A DNA stretch of 29,423 nucleotides from DATBFG01 sp036558645 (GCA_036558645.1 DATBFG010000083.1:1-29423); one strand, 5' to 3'; positions 15,571 to 23,396 are shown, counted from the first letter of the stretch. Numbers and translations: made by a program. Notes: generated by a model not told the origin, from the sequence alone.

Positions 15571-16998
15571 ATGTCGGCCACTGTCGCCTATACACCGGAG
15601 TCCATGCGCTCAGAAAAGCGCTCAGTCGCCGGAAATTCCGTTCTTGCGGCAGTCGCAATAACTACACTGAAGATCATAGTAGGAGTAACCACCGGAAGCT
15701 TGGGTATTCTCTCCGAAGCTGCCCATTCCGGCCTCGATCTTATCGCCGCGGTGATCACCTTCCTTTCGATCCGCGTCTCCGATAAGCCGGCCGATGCGGA
15801 TCACCAATATGGACATGGCAAGGTCGAAAACTTTTCTGCATTTCTCGAGACCGGCCTCCTGCTGCTGACCTGCGTGTGGATTATTTACGAATCCGTCACC
15901 CGCTTGTTCTTCCGCAAAGTCGATATTGAACCCACGATTACCGCCTTCGCAGTCATGTTCATCTCCATGGCCGTTGACTATTGGCGATCACGCGCCTTGG
16001 GCAGGATCGCCGCAAAGTACGACAGTCAGGCCCTCGAAGCAGACGCACTGCATTTCTCCACTGACATCTGGTCGAGCGGGGTGGTTATTCTCGGTCTGCT
16101 TCTCGTCTTGGCCGGACGCCGCTTCGGCATCGACTGGCTGCGCGACGCCGACCCGCTCGCCGCCCTGGTGGTTGCCGGAATTGTCATCTCCGTGAGCTGG
16201 CGGCTCGCTCGCCGGACTGTTGACGCGTTACTGGATGCCGCCCCCTCTGGCGTGCGGCACAGCATCATCTCCGCTGTCTCTCACGTCGATGGACTGTTGG
16301 AAGTAGACCGTGTTCGCATTCGTCGCGCGGGGAATCGCTTTTTCGCCGACCTCTCCGTTGCCTTGGCACGCAATGTCACCTTCCAGCGAGCTGAACAGGT
16401 GGTAGATGCCGTGACTGAGGCAGTGCATCGCGTTCTGCCCGACGCTGACGTCGTGGTACATTCGATTCCTCGTCCCGGACAGGGTGAGAATATCTTTGAC
16501 CGCATACGCGGCGTCGCGACCCGTCATAACTTCAACCTGCATGATGTGAGCGTGCAAGATCTGGGCGGCACTCTGCATGTCGAACAACATCTTGAATTGG
16601 ACGAACGGCTCAGTCTGAAACAAGCACATGACAGTGTTAGTGTCCTTGAGGGTGAGATCCGCGCAGAGGTGCCGGAGATTTCTTCCATTCTTACCCACAT
16701 CGAGAGCGAGCCCGCCACCATCGAAACCGGCGATCGGGCCGTCCACGATCCCCAGCTTGAGAAGCGCCTTAGAGCAATTGCATCGGAATTTCCGGATATT
16801 CTGGATATGCACGATGTCGAACTAAAACGTGTGCGAGGTCGGCTATACGTATCGTGCCACTGCACCCTGTCGGACGATCTCATGCTCTCACGGGTGCATG
16901 ACATCCAGACTGACCTGGAAATTCGCTTTAAGCAGGAGGCGCCTGAATTGTTTCGTGTACTGATTCATCCTGAACCAAGAACCGACAATCGACGTTAG
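15571..16998 (+). CDS. cation diffusion facilitator (CDF) transporter with three tandem cytoplasmic domains
   Basis: 475 residues from ATG 15571 (GGAGA 10 bases upstream; the in-frame TTG at 15535 lacks support). Six predicted helices span about 20-205. The metal site is HxxxD in TM2 (H52, D56 in SEAAHSGLD) and HxxxD in TM5 (H161, D165 in ADALHFSTD), the pattern of Zn/Cd-type CDFs. HQYGHGKVENF is the conserved loop. The usual CDF has one roughly 80-residue C-terminal dimerisation domain and about 300 residues. Here three related modules follow, about 215-290, 295-375 and 385-470. Each has helix-strand-strand-helix order and ends alike (VVVHSIPR, ILTHIESEP, VLIHPEP). Inner-membrane metal/proton antiporter. 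Confidence 0.93.
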   Translation: MSATVAYTPESMRSEKRSVAGNSVLAAVAITTLKIIVGVTTGSLGILSEAAHSGLDLIAAVITFLSIRVSDKPADADHQYGHGKVENFSAFLETGLLLLTCVWIIYESVTRLFFRKVDIEPTITAFAVMFISMAVDYWRSRALGRIAAKYDSQALEADALHFSTDIWSSGVVILGLLLVLAGRRFGIDWLRDADPLAALVVAGIVISVSWRLARRTVDALLDAAPSGVRHSIISAVSHVDGLLEVDRVRIRRAGNRFFADLSVALARNVTFQRAEQVVDAVTEAVHRVLPDADVVVHSIPRPGQGENIFDRIRGVATRHNFNLHDVSVQDLGGTLHVEQHLELDERLSLKQAHDSVSVLEGEIRAEVPEISSILTHIESEPATIETGDRAVHDPQLEKRLRAIASEFPDILDMHDVELKRVRGRLYVSCHCTLSDDLMLSRVHDIQTDLEIRFKQEAPELFRVLIHPEPRTDNRR

Positions 16999-17025
16999 CC
17001 AGAACGCCGGAAGGAAAGAGGACTT

Positions 17026-17442
17026 GTGACCGAAGCTCGGGCAGTATGGACTGATAACTACCGTTTTGTTAGCGAAGCGACGAGCGGCCATAGCATTGTG
17101 GTCGATGGCGACAAGAAAACTGCCAACAGTCCTATGGAATTAGTGTTGATCGGACTCTGCGGCTGCACCGGTTACGATGTCGTGAACATTTTGCGCAAAA
17201 AGCACGAGCAGCTGGCAAGCCTCGAAGTTCACGCGCAAGCAGAACGGGCCGCTGAATCACCCACCGTCTATACCGAGATCAAGCTGGTCTATCGGGTGGG
17301 AGGCGCCGTCTCAAAGAAGGCGGTAGAAGACGCCGTGCGCCTCTCCGAAGAGAAGTACTGCTCCGTCGCCGCGATGCTCAACCGCAGCGCAAAAATCAGT
17401 TACACGATCGAATATGTGTCTCAGCCGAAACATTCGTGCTAG
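17026..17442 (+). CDS. OsmC-family protein (YhfA-like)
   Basis: 138 residues from GTG 17026, with GAGG just upstream. SPMELVLIGLCGCTGYDVV carries the N-terminal redox Cys; C47 aligns with the peroxidatic Cys of OsmC, and C45 is extra. EKYCSVAAML carries the second Cys (C112). These two Cys are the thiol peroxidase centre of the OsmC/Ohr fold. The EVHAQAERAAESPTVYTEI block is typical of the YhfA subgroup, whose substrate is not known. Cytoplasmic. It lies 27 bases after the CDF gene in the same direction, possibly one transcript. Confidence 0.9.
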   Translation: MTEARAVWTDNYRFVSEATSGHSIVVDGDKKTANSPMELVLIGLCGCTGYDVVNILRKKHEQLASLEVHAQAERAAESPTVYTEIKLVYRVGGAVSKKAVEDAVRLSEEKYCSVAAMLNRSAKISYTIEYVSQPKHSC

Positions 17443-17480
17443 TCCGCTGTTAGGAAACAATTTTTCTTCACGCAGTCGGA

Positions 17481-18473
17481 GTGGATTCAACTCTGAGGGT
17501 CTCGCCCAATTGTTTGGCCACTAAACCCCATCCTGTTCGCGGTTATCTCTACATCGCTTCCGCGACTCTCTTGTGGGGAATATCTGCCAGTCTCGGAAGG
17601 GCTGTGTTTACCGGCAGGCTACGCCCTGGAGGAGAGACACTCGGACTCATCAGCCCATTGATACTCTCCCAGTTCCGCACGACGTTTTCCATGCTCGTGC
17701 TGTTGCCAGCACTAGTTTGGCTAAAGGGAACATCAGTGTTACGTCTGCCTCGGCGCGACGTCATTCAGGCCTTTCTGCTGGGCATTCTCGGCGTAGCCGC
17801 CTCGAACTATTGTTACTACCTCGCCATTCAGCGGACGAACGTTGCGACAGCGATCATCCTTCAATACACAGCTCCGGCATGGGTTCTCATCTACATGGTG
17901 CTGCGCGGCAGGCAGCGGCCTGCCATCGCTCGAATTTCTGCCGTAGCGCTGGCTATCGCGGGAATTGCGATTGTGATCGGCTTGATTGGCCCAACTCAGT
18001 TGCATCTGGATACCGTCGGTGTCGCCGCATCACTCCTGGCCGCTTTTTCATTCGCCTTTTACAACGTGGGCGGACACAGCCTGCTCTCCCGATACAACCG
18101 ATGGGTCGTACTGCTTTGGACGCTGATTGCTGCTTCGATCTTCTGGAGTTTGATCGACCCTCCATGGGCAATTGCCGCCCAGCATTTGTCCGGCATGCAG
18201 TGGTTGTTTCTCCTGGTCTTCGCGATCGTTTCGGTACTCGGGCCCTTCTCGCTTTACTTCGCCGGACTCCAGCATCTGGAGCCGACTCGCGCGATTGTCG
18301 TAAGTTGCCTGGAACCCGTCTTCTCAATCATCATTGCAGCGCTGACATTAGGAGAAGTGATGAGGCCGATGCAGACTCTCGGAATCGTGATGGTGCTTGC
18401 AGCCATTCTTCTCGTTCAAATGCCGGACCGCGAGTCCAAGCAATCACTTACCATGGTGGAGCCGATGGAATGA
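17481..18473 (+). CDS. EamA-domain (DMT superfamily) transporter
   Basis: 330 residues with ten predicted helices in two EamA repeats. The first repeat starts at GYLYIASATLLWGISASLGR and ends about YLAIQRTNVATAIILQYTAP. The second starts at LDTVGVAASLLAAFSFAFYN and ends with LQHLEPTRAIVVSCLEPVFS and the typical IIAALTLGEVM. Members export or import amino acids, nucleosides or other metabolites; the substrate is not predictable. The start is GTG 17481 with a weak SD. It sits 38 bases after the OsmC gene. Confidence 0.9.
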   Translation: MDSTLRVSPNCLATKPHPVRGYLYIASATLLWGISASLGRAVFTGRLRPGGETLGLISPLILSQFRTTFSMLVLLPALVWLKGTSVLRLPRRDVIQAFLLGILGVAASNYCYYLAIQRTNVATAIILQYTAPAWVLIYMVLRGRQRPAIARISAVALAIAGIAIVIGLIGPTQLHLDTVGVAASLLAAFSFAFYNVGGHSLLSRYNRWVVLLWTLIAASIFWSLIDPPWAIAAQHLSGMQWLFLLVFAIVSVLGPFSLYFAGLQHLEPTRAIVVSCLEPVFSIIIAALTLGEVMRPMQTLGIVMVLAAILLVQMPDRESKQSLTMVEPME

Positions 18474-18534
18474 CTCCAACACAGAGCTCTTAATTTTGAA
18501 GCGTTAACCAAAAAACGCCCCTGAGGTGCCCTCA

Positions 18535-19557
18535 ATGAAAGCTGTACGTATTCATGAATTCGGAGACGCGAGCGTCCTTCGGTATGAGGACATCTCCAAT
18601 CCGGTCCTTCGAAAGGACCGGGTTCTCATCCGCGTGCGCGCCTGCGCCCTGAATCATCTCGACCTCTGGGTGCGAAAAGGCCTTCCTGGAATTCCGTTGC
18701 CGCACATACTTGGCAGCGACATCGCAGGCGAAATTGTCGAGATTGGGGAGTACGTTTCCGGTTTCAGTCCGGGCCAGCGTGTGTTGCTCGCCCCGATGGT
18801 CTTTTGCAACCGGTGCGAGCACTGTACATCCGGCCATCAGAACCAGTGTGCCGAGTTCACGGTTCTAGGAAACCGTGTGGATGGCGGCAATTGCGAATTC
18901 ATCGCTGTTCCAGCGGTAAACGTGATTCCCATTCCAAACGATCTCGACTGGAATCCAGCGGCAAGCGTTCCACTAGTGTTCCTCACCGCGTGGCACATGT
19001 TGGTGGGTCGCGCGAACGTTCGGCCGGGACAGACAGTTCTAGTTCTCGGCGCGGGATCAGGTGTTGGTATTGCTGCAATCCAGATTGCCAGGATATTCCA
19101 TTGCCGCGTGATTACGACCGCAGGGAATGAGGTCAAGCTGGAGAAAGCCCGAGCCCTCGGCGCAGATTTCGGCATCGATCACTACAAACAGAAGATCTCA
19201 AACGAAGTGAAGCGGATTACCAATCGTGAAGGAGTCGACATTGTGATCGAACACGTTGGGTCGGCTACTTGGGACGAGAGCCTGAAGTCGCTAAAGCCTG
19301 GTGGCACTCTGGTCACCTGCGGCGCAACTACCGGACCACAGGCTTCCATCGATCTGCGCTTTATTTACTCTCGCCAGCTTTCCTTGCTCGGCTCCTACAT
19401 GGGAACGATGGGGGAACTTCATGACGTATTGGGCCACGTATTTGCAGGGAGGCTGAAACCAGTTGTGGATCGCTCGTTTCCTTTATCAAACATTCGCGAG
19501 GCACACGAATACCTGGAGAAGAGCCAGATGTTCGGGAAAGTGGTGATCAATCCGTAG
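18535..19557 (+). CDS. zinc-binding MDR-family dehydrogenase (quinone oxidoreductase-like)
   Basis: 340 residues from ATG 18535, chosen because GAGG lies 8 bases upstream (a GTG three codons earlier overlaps that SD). Medium-chain dehydrogenase fold: GroES-like N-terminal domain, then a Rossmann domain with LVLGAGSGVGIAAIQIAR. The structural zinc loop is complete (C91, C94, C97, C105 in FCNRCEHCTSGHQNQC). The usual catalytic-zinc ligands are replaced: Asn (N40) where alcohol dehydrogenases have Cys, and GSD (60-62) in place of GHE. This mix suggests an NAD(P)H-dependent quinone or enone reductase rather than an alcohol dehydrogenase. Substrate unknown. Confidence 0.88.
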   Translation: MKAVRIHEFGDASVLRYEDISNPVLRKDRVLIRVRACALNHLDLWVRKGLPGIPLPHILGSDIAGEIVEIGEYVSGFSPGQRVLLAPMVFCNRCEHCTSGHQNQCAEFTVLGNRVDGGNCEFIAVPAVNVIPIPNDLDWNPAASVPLVFLTAWHMLVGRANVRPGQTVLVLGAGSGVGIAAIQIARIFHCRVITTAGNEVKLEKARALGADFGIDHYKQKISNEVKRITNREGVDIVIEHVGSATWDESLKSLKPGGTLVTCGATTGPQASIDLRFIYSRQLSLLGSYMGTMGELHDVLGHVFAGRLKPVVDRSFPLSNIREAHEYLEKSQMFGKVVINP

Positions 19558-19567
19558 TTGCGGTGTT

Positions 19568-19588
19568 GCCCACCCTTCGTGGTTGGGC
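19568..19588. other. hairpin after the MDR dehydrogenase
   Basis: GCCCA (19568-19572) and TGGGC (19584-19588) pair around an imperfect inner stem. It lies 11 bases after the stop, but no T-run follows, so it may be a weak terminator or a transcript-stabilising hairpin. Confidence 0.3.
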
Positions 19589-19640
19589 TCTTGGGGAAAT
19601 CACTCTTGGACTAAAGTACTGGAATGGCAGGAAAAACCTC

Positions 19641-19760
19641 AGCCCGTAGGGGCGAATGATAGTAGCCCAGCGCTTCAGCGCTGGGAAATGTGGAAAAATC
19701 ACCTAAGTCCCGGAGGGACGACTGAGTTTGCGTAACCCCTTCTCGGGGGGTGAAGTCCCG
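19641..19760. repeat. hairpin-rich intergenic palindromic element (REP-like)
   Basis: Four inverted repeats sit in succession. CCC-gta-GGG is at 19643-19651. CCCAGCGC-ttca-GCGCTGGG (perfect 8 bp) is at 19666-19685. GTCCC-gga-GGGAC is at 19707-19719. CCCC-ttctc-GGGG is at 19736-19748. From memory, the core phrases (cccgtaggggcga, tagcccagcgcttcagcgctggg, aagtcccggagggacga) look like interspersed elements seen in Acidobacteria and related phyla, but I cannot confirm this by search. Only one copy is in this window. It lies between the dehydrogenase and nuoB and could affect nuoB transcription. Confidence 0.55.
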
Positions 19761-19795
19761 AACAGTGCGCATGGCACGAACTACGCCACAAAAGG

Positions 19796-19801
19796 TAAAA
19801 T
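19796..19801 (+). promoter_or_regulatory. candidate -10 element of nuoB
   Basis: TAAAAT ends 6 bases before the nuoB ATG and no SD is present, the spacing expected for a leaderless transcript. No clear -35 is visible. Confidence 0.4.
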
Positions 19802-19807
19802 CAATTC

Positions 19808-20359
19808 ATGAGTAGTTTCGGCAGCTATGTCACAGTCGAGAACGGCAGGAAGGTCGTCAAGGAACTGACCTATGGCAACCCGACGCCTGAAGGCGTCGTA
19901 TTGACGACATTCGACGCCGCAGTCAACTGGGTGCGTAAGAATTCCATTTGGCCGATGACATTCGGTCTGGCGTGTTGCGCGATTGAAATGATGTCGATGG
20001 GGGCCTCCCGCTTCGATATCGCCCGCTTCGGGGCCGAAGTATTCCGCCCTTCGCCGCGCCAGTCCGACCTGATCATCATCGCCGGCCGCGTCTCCAACAA
20101 AATGGCGCCAGTCATTCGCCAGCTGTGGGAACAAATGCCAGAACCGAAGTGGGTCATCTCGATGGGGGCCTGCGCAACTTCGGGCGGTGTATTCAACAAC
20201 TACGCCTTGGTCCAGAGTGTGAATCAGGTCATCCCGGTTGACGTTTATGTTCCAGGTTGTCCGCCACGTCCTGAGCAGTTGATTTACGCCATCACGCTTC
20301 TGCAAGAAAAGATTCAAAAGCAACGCGGATCGTTTAAACAGGCTCTGAACCTCACGTAG
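19808..20359 (+). CDS. nuoB: NADH-quinone oxidoreductase subunit B
   Basis: 183 residues. The N2 [4Fe-4S] cluster ligands of complex I are all present: C56 and C57 (TFGLACCAIEMM), C122 (SMGACATSGG) and C151 (VPGCPPRPEQL). Other conserved blocks are GASRFDIARFGAEVFRPSPRQSD, IAGRVSNKMAPV and PEPKWVISMGACA. NuoB sits in the peripheral arm at the quinone junction. No nuoA, nuoC or nuoD is adjacent: a QOR-like gene lies upstream and a PLP decarboxylase downstream, so the gene is outside a nuo operon, at least here. It could be the only copy, a second copy, or part of another hydrogenase-like complex. All ligands are intact, so it is not a decayed copy. Confidence 0.94.
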   Translation: MSSFGSYVTVENGRKVVKELTYGNPTPEGVVLTTFDAAVNWVRKNSIWPMTFGLACCAIEMMSMGASRFDIARFGAEVFRPSPRQSDLIIIAGRVSNKMAPVIRQLWEQMPEPKWVISMGACATSGGVFNNYALVQSVNQVIPVDVYVPGCPPRPEQLIYAITLLQEKIQKQRGSFKQALNLT

Positions 20360-20414
20360 CAGAACGCACAATCCGGCACACGCTCATCCCCGCCTTTGGC
20401 GATAACGACATTGC

Positions 20415-20420
20415 TAGAAT
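20415..20420 (+). promoter_or_regulatory. candidate -10 element of the PLP decarboxylase
   Basis: TAGAAT ends 8 bases before ATG 20429, with no SD between (ctcctccc). This fits leaderless initiation and favours ATG 20429 over the upstream TTG 20396. No convincing -35. Confidence 0.35.
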
Positions 20421-20428
20421 CTCCTCCC

Positions 20429-21853
20429 ATGAGATCTCTCGACATCTCGCCGGAGGAATTTCGTCGTTTAGCGCAAAAGGTGGTTGAGCTTTCGACGGAA
20501 TACGTCGACAGCCTGAATTCCCGTGCCACCTTTCCGTCTGTCGACGGTACAGAAACCGAAGGCCGTTTTCACGCTCCTAGGCCGGATCAGGGAATTGGTG
20601 CCGAAACTCTCGCGGCTCTCACTGACATTGCCAACTACTCCCGTATTCAGAACGGACGCTTTTTCGGGTACGTCTTAGGCTCAGGAGAACCGGTCGCCGC
20701 GGTGGCCGATCTCTTCGCAAGTGTCTTGAATCAGAATCTCACCGCTTGGCGCTCTGGACCCGCAGCCATCACGATTGAGCGTACGGTCGTTGAGTGGATC
20801 GCACAGGCCCTCGGATGCGACTCATTTGTCGGCAATCTCACTGGCGGGGGCTCTTCTGCGAACCTCGCCGGACTTGCCATGGCCCGGGAGGCCAAGTTGG
20901 CGGTCAACGAAATTGGTTTGGCCGGACAGAAGCGCTGTGCTGTGTACATGTCTCGAGAAGCCCATATGTCGATTGGGAAGTCCGTTGCTCTTCTTGGCAT
21001 GGGACGAGAGAATCTCCGCCTGATTGATATCGACGACGAATTCCGCATGATTCCTACGGAACTGGATCAGGCTATTGCTAAGGATGAAGCAAATGGTTTA
21101 GTACCCGTTGCTATCGTTGCCTCGGCGGGCACGGTGAACACCGGAGCCATCGACCCGCTTGTGCAAATCTCAGAGATCGCCAAACGCCACGCCTGTTGGT
21201 TCCATATTGACGGAGCTTACGGTGCCTTGGCCGCAATTGCCGCTCCTGAAAGATTCGCCGGTCTGAACCTGGCCGATTCGATCTCGCTCGACCCGCATAA
21301 GTGGCTCTACCAACCCTTGGACTGTGGTTGCCTCTTGTATCGTGACTCGCAAGTCGCCCGGCGGACGTTCTCCCATACCGGCGACTACGCCAAATCGTTG
21401 GCGACCGACCCCATTGAAGGCTTTGAGTTCTTCGATCAGTCCATCGAACTCTCGCGCCGATTTCGCGCACTCAAGCTTTGGCTATCGCTCCGCTACCATG
21501 GCTTCACAGCATTTCGAAATTCGATTCGCGAAGATCTCAACTTAGCCCAACTTCTCGCCCGCTCAATACAAAGCAACGATCAATTGGATCTACTGGCTCC
21601 CGTACCACTGAGTGCCGTCTGCTTTCGCTTTCGAGGAACCGGACATCGATCGAATGCGGATCTCGACAACCTCAACGTGGCTATCTTGAAACGCATGCTC
21701 TCACGCGGCCGCGTTTATCTTTCGAACGCAACCATCCGCGGCACGTTCGCTTTGCGCGCCTGCATCGTGAACCATCGCACAACCGAGGCCGACGTTCACG
21801 AGATCGTGCACGAAGTACTCACATCTGCGAACGAAATCCTGGCCCACAACTGA
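20429..21853 (+). CDS. pyridoxal-phosphate-dependent group II decarboxylase
   Basis: 474 residues from ATG 20429. Fold-type I decarboxylase (glutamate/aromatic amino acid group): NGRFFGYVLGSGEPVAAVAD near 70-90, NLTGGGSSANLAGLAMAREA, SREAHMSIGKSVALLGMG, the cofactor Asp in WFHIDGAYGALAAI, and the Schiff-base Lys K291 in SLDPHKWLYQP. The C-terminal domain has RRFRALKLWLSLRYHG, as in this family. Cytoplasmic; it decarboxylates an amino acid, with substrate choice (aromatic, Glu, Asp or other) not readable from the motifs. It follows nuoB by 69 bases but has its own likely -10, so it may be separately transcribed. Confidence 0.92.
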   Translation: MRSLDISPEEFRRLAQKVVELSTEYVDSLNSRATFPSVDGTETEGRFHAPRPDQGIGAETLAALTDIANYSRIQNGRFFGYVLGSGEPVAAVADLFASVLNQNLTAWRSGPAAITIERTVVEWIAQALGCDSFVGNLTGGGSSANLAGLAMAREAKLAVNEIGLAGQKRCAVYMSREAHMSIGKSVALLGMGRENLRLIDIDDEFRMIPTELDQAIAKDEANGLVPVAIVASAGTVNTGAIDPLVQISEIAKRHACWFHIDGAYGALAAIAAPERFAGLNLADSISLDPHKWLYQPLDCGCLLYRDSQVARRTFSHTGDYAKSLATDPIEGFEFFDQSIELSRRFRALKLWLSLRYHGFTAFRNSIREDLNLAQLLARSIQSNDQLDLLAPVPLSAVCFRFRGTGHRSNADLDNLNVAILKRMLSRGRVYLSNATIRGTFALRACIVNHRTTEADVHEIVHEVLTSANEILAHN

Positions 21854-21868
21854 CGCGACATCACAAGT

Positions 21869-22073
21869 GCTAGGGCAGTCACCTGTCACGCGGCGACTTC
21901 AACTAAGAGTTTCACCCTAGCGTGCAGGTTCATGTACTTTCGAGTACAAAAAGGTTACAAAACTGTGATCATTTACCTTGAGGGTAAGTAGATGCTTTCA
22001 TAGACTCAGCCCACCGAATCCCAGGTAAGAGCCAAAGCCACTTTTGGCGAAAAGTCCAAGATGGAGAGTGTTG
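21869..22073 (+). other. structured leader region of the Ig-domain protein gene
   Basis: This 205-base stretch has several inverted repeats. GCTAGGG (21869-21875) pairs with CCCTAGC (21915-21921). GTACT-ttcg-AGTAC (21934-21947) has a UUCG tetraloop. TTACC-ttgag-GGTAA is at 21973-21987. GCCAAA-gccact-TTTGGC follows near 22031-22048. It matches no riboswitch family I can identify; the GEMM core was considered and rejected. A GGAGAG SD precedes the ATG. It could be a long regulated 5' UTR, or the first stem could end the decarboxylase transcript. Confidence 0.35.
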
Positions 22074-23390
22074 ATGAAGAAGCTCTATGTGTGCCTTATT
22101 GTTTCAATCTTGGCAACTTCGGCGTTCGGGGCTGGTGTTACCGTTACAAAACCGCAAAGCGGTGCCACCGTGCAATCCCCCGTCCATTTTGTTGCCAGCG
22201 CAACCACAAACTGTTCTAAAGGGATCTCCGCTATGGGGATCTACACGGCTCCCTTCCAATTAGCGTACGTGGTCAATGCGGCCCAGATCGACACCTATGT
22301 AACGATTGCCCCTGGAGACTACAACACCGTTGTCCAGGAATGGGACAACTGCGGTGGTGGTTTGAGTACCACTGTTCCCATAACCGTCACTGGCGGCAAC
22401 ACTGAAGCCGTTTACGTCACTGCTCCCGCTAACAATGCCAACGTTTCCTCTCCTGTCCATTTCTCGGCCACGGCAACCTCGACCTGTGCACAGGGCGTCT
22501 CTGCCATGGGTATTTATACGGCTCCCGGAAAGCTGGCTTACACCGTAAATGGAAATAGTCTCGATACTGATCTCACCCTGAACTCGGGAACCTACAACAC
22601 GGTAGTACAGGAATGGAACAAATGTGGCGGCGGAGCTTCGACTCCAGTCACAATTACTGTCGGCGGTGACGGTGGCGGCGGCTCAACTTTGACCGGCCTT
22701 CAGAACAAGGTCGGCTGGGCTGGCTTCGCTCTCCTTCCACCGAAATACCTGATCTGCGACGACTGCAAGAAGACGGGTCCCAAAGTGACCTGGGACATGA
22801 CGCAAGGTATCAAGGATCCGTCTAAGAGCGGCGCTTCCGCTCGGTTCGACATTGGTGGGACGTTGCCGTTCTCTGATGTCCTCTACAATAATCACCTCAT
22901 CGGAGCGCTCTCCTCACAAGGAGTCCCCGACAAGGATCACACCTTGCTGCCTAGCCTCCAGCACTTCACCTATGACGTCTGGTTCTTCGGAAAGAACCTC
23001 GAGAAGTCACAGGCGCTGGAGTTCGACATCAATCAGTTCTTCAACGAAATGGGATTTATCTGGGGACACGAATGTCGTATTGCAGGCGGCCACGAGTGGG
23101 ATACTTGGGATAACGTCAACAAGCATTGGGTTGACACCAATATCCCTTGCAACCCTGTCAGCAACTCGTGGAATCACCTGGTCATTCAGGTCTCACGCAC
23201 CGATGATAATCAGTTGAAGTTTGAGTCGATTACCTTGAATGGCGACACTCATACGCTCAATATCCTCCGCCCGCACGGATCGGCCGAGGCGGATTGGTGG
23301 GGCGTAACCATCAACTGGCAATACGACGGAAACAAGGTTCAGGAACCTTACAAGGTTTATCTCGACAACCTGAATTTCACTTACTACTGA
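22074..23390 (+). CDS. secreted protein with two Ig-like repeats and a C-terminal beta-rich domain
   Basis: 438 residues from ATG 22074 (GGAGAG 5 bases upstream; the longer frame at 22044 lacks an SD). Signal peptide: MKKLYVCLIVSILATSAFGA. Two tandem repeats of about 85 residues follow. Each starts with V.VT.P..GA.V.SPVHF and contains a Cys pair (TNCSKG/DNCGGG and STCAQG/NKCGGG), the shared phrase SAMGIYTAP, and YNTVVQEW. These are probably Ig-like folds with one disulfide each. A Gly-rich linker (GGDGGGG) leads to a C-terminal domain of about 230 residues with four more Cys and many Trp (HEWDTWDNVNKHWVD), perhaps a lectin- or glucanase-like jellyroll. Such Ig-containing exported proteins are, as I recall, common in Acidobacteria. 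The role (adhesion or carbohydrate binding) is inferred only. Confidence 0.8.
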   Translation: MKKLYVCLIVSILATSAFGAGVTVTKPQSGATVQSPVHFVASATTNCSKGISAMGIYTAPFQLAYVVNAAQIDTYVTIAPGDYNTVVQEWDNCGGGLSTTVPITVTGGNTEAVYVTAPANNANVSSPVHFSATATSTCAQGVSAMGIYTAPGKLAYTVNGNSLDTDLTLNSGTYNTVVQEWNKCGGGASTPVTITVGGDGGGGSTLTGLQNKVGWAGFALLPPKYLICDDCKKTGPKVTWDMTQGIKDPSKSGASARFDIGGTLPFSDVLYNNHLIGALSSQGVPDKDHTLLPSLQHFTYDVWFFGKNLEKSQALEFDINQFFNEMGFIWGHECRIAGGHEWDTWDNVNKHWVDTNIPCNPVSNSWNHLVIQVSRTDDNQLKFESITLNGDTHTLNILRPHGSAEADWWGVTINWQYDGNKVQEPYKVYLDNLNFTYY

Positions 23391-23396
23391 TCACTT

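Noticed and set aside
19643..19719. CRISPR-like array from the repeated hairpins before nuoB
   Set aside because: The units differ from each other, spacing is irregular and there are no identical direct repeats.
22010..22073. c-di-GMP (GEMM) riboswitch suggested by the phrase CAAAGCCAC
   Set aside because: The other conserved parts (GGCAAACC, GAAA tetraloop and receptor, GGACGCAAAGCC) are absent.
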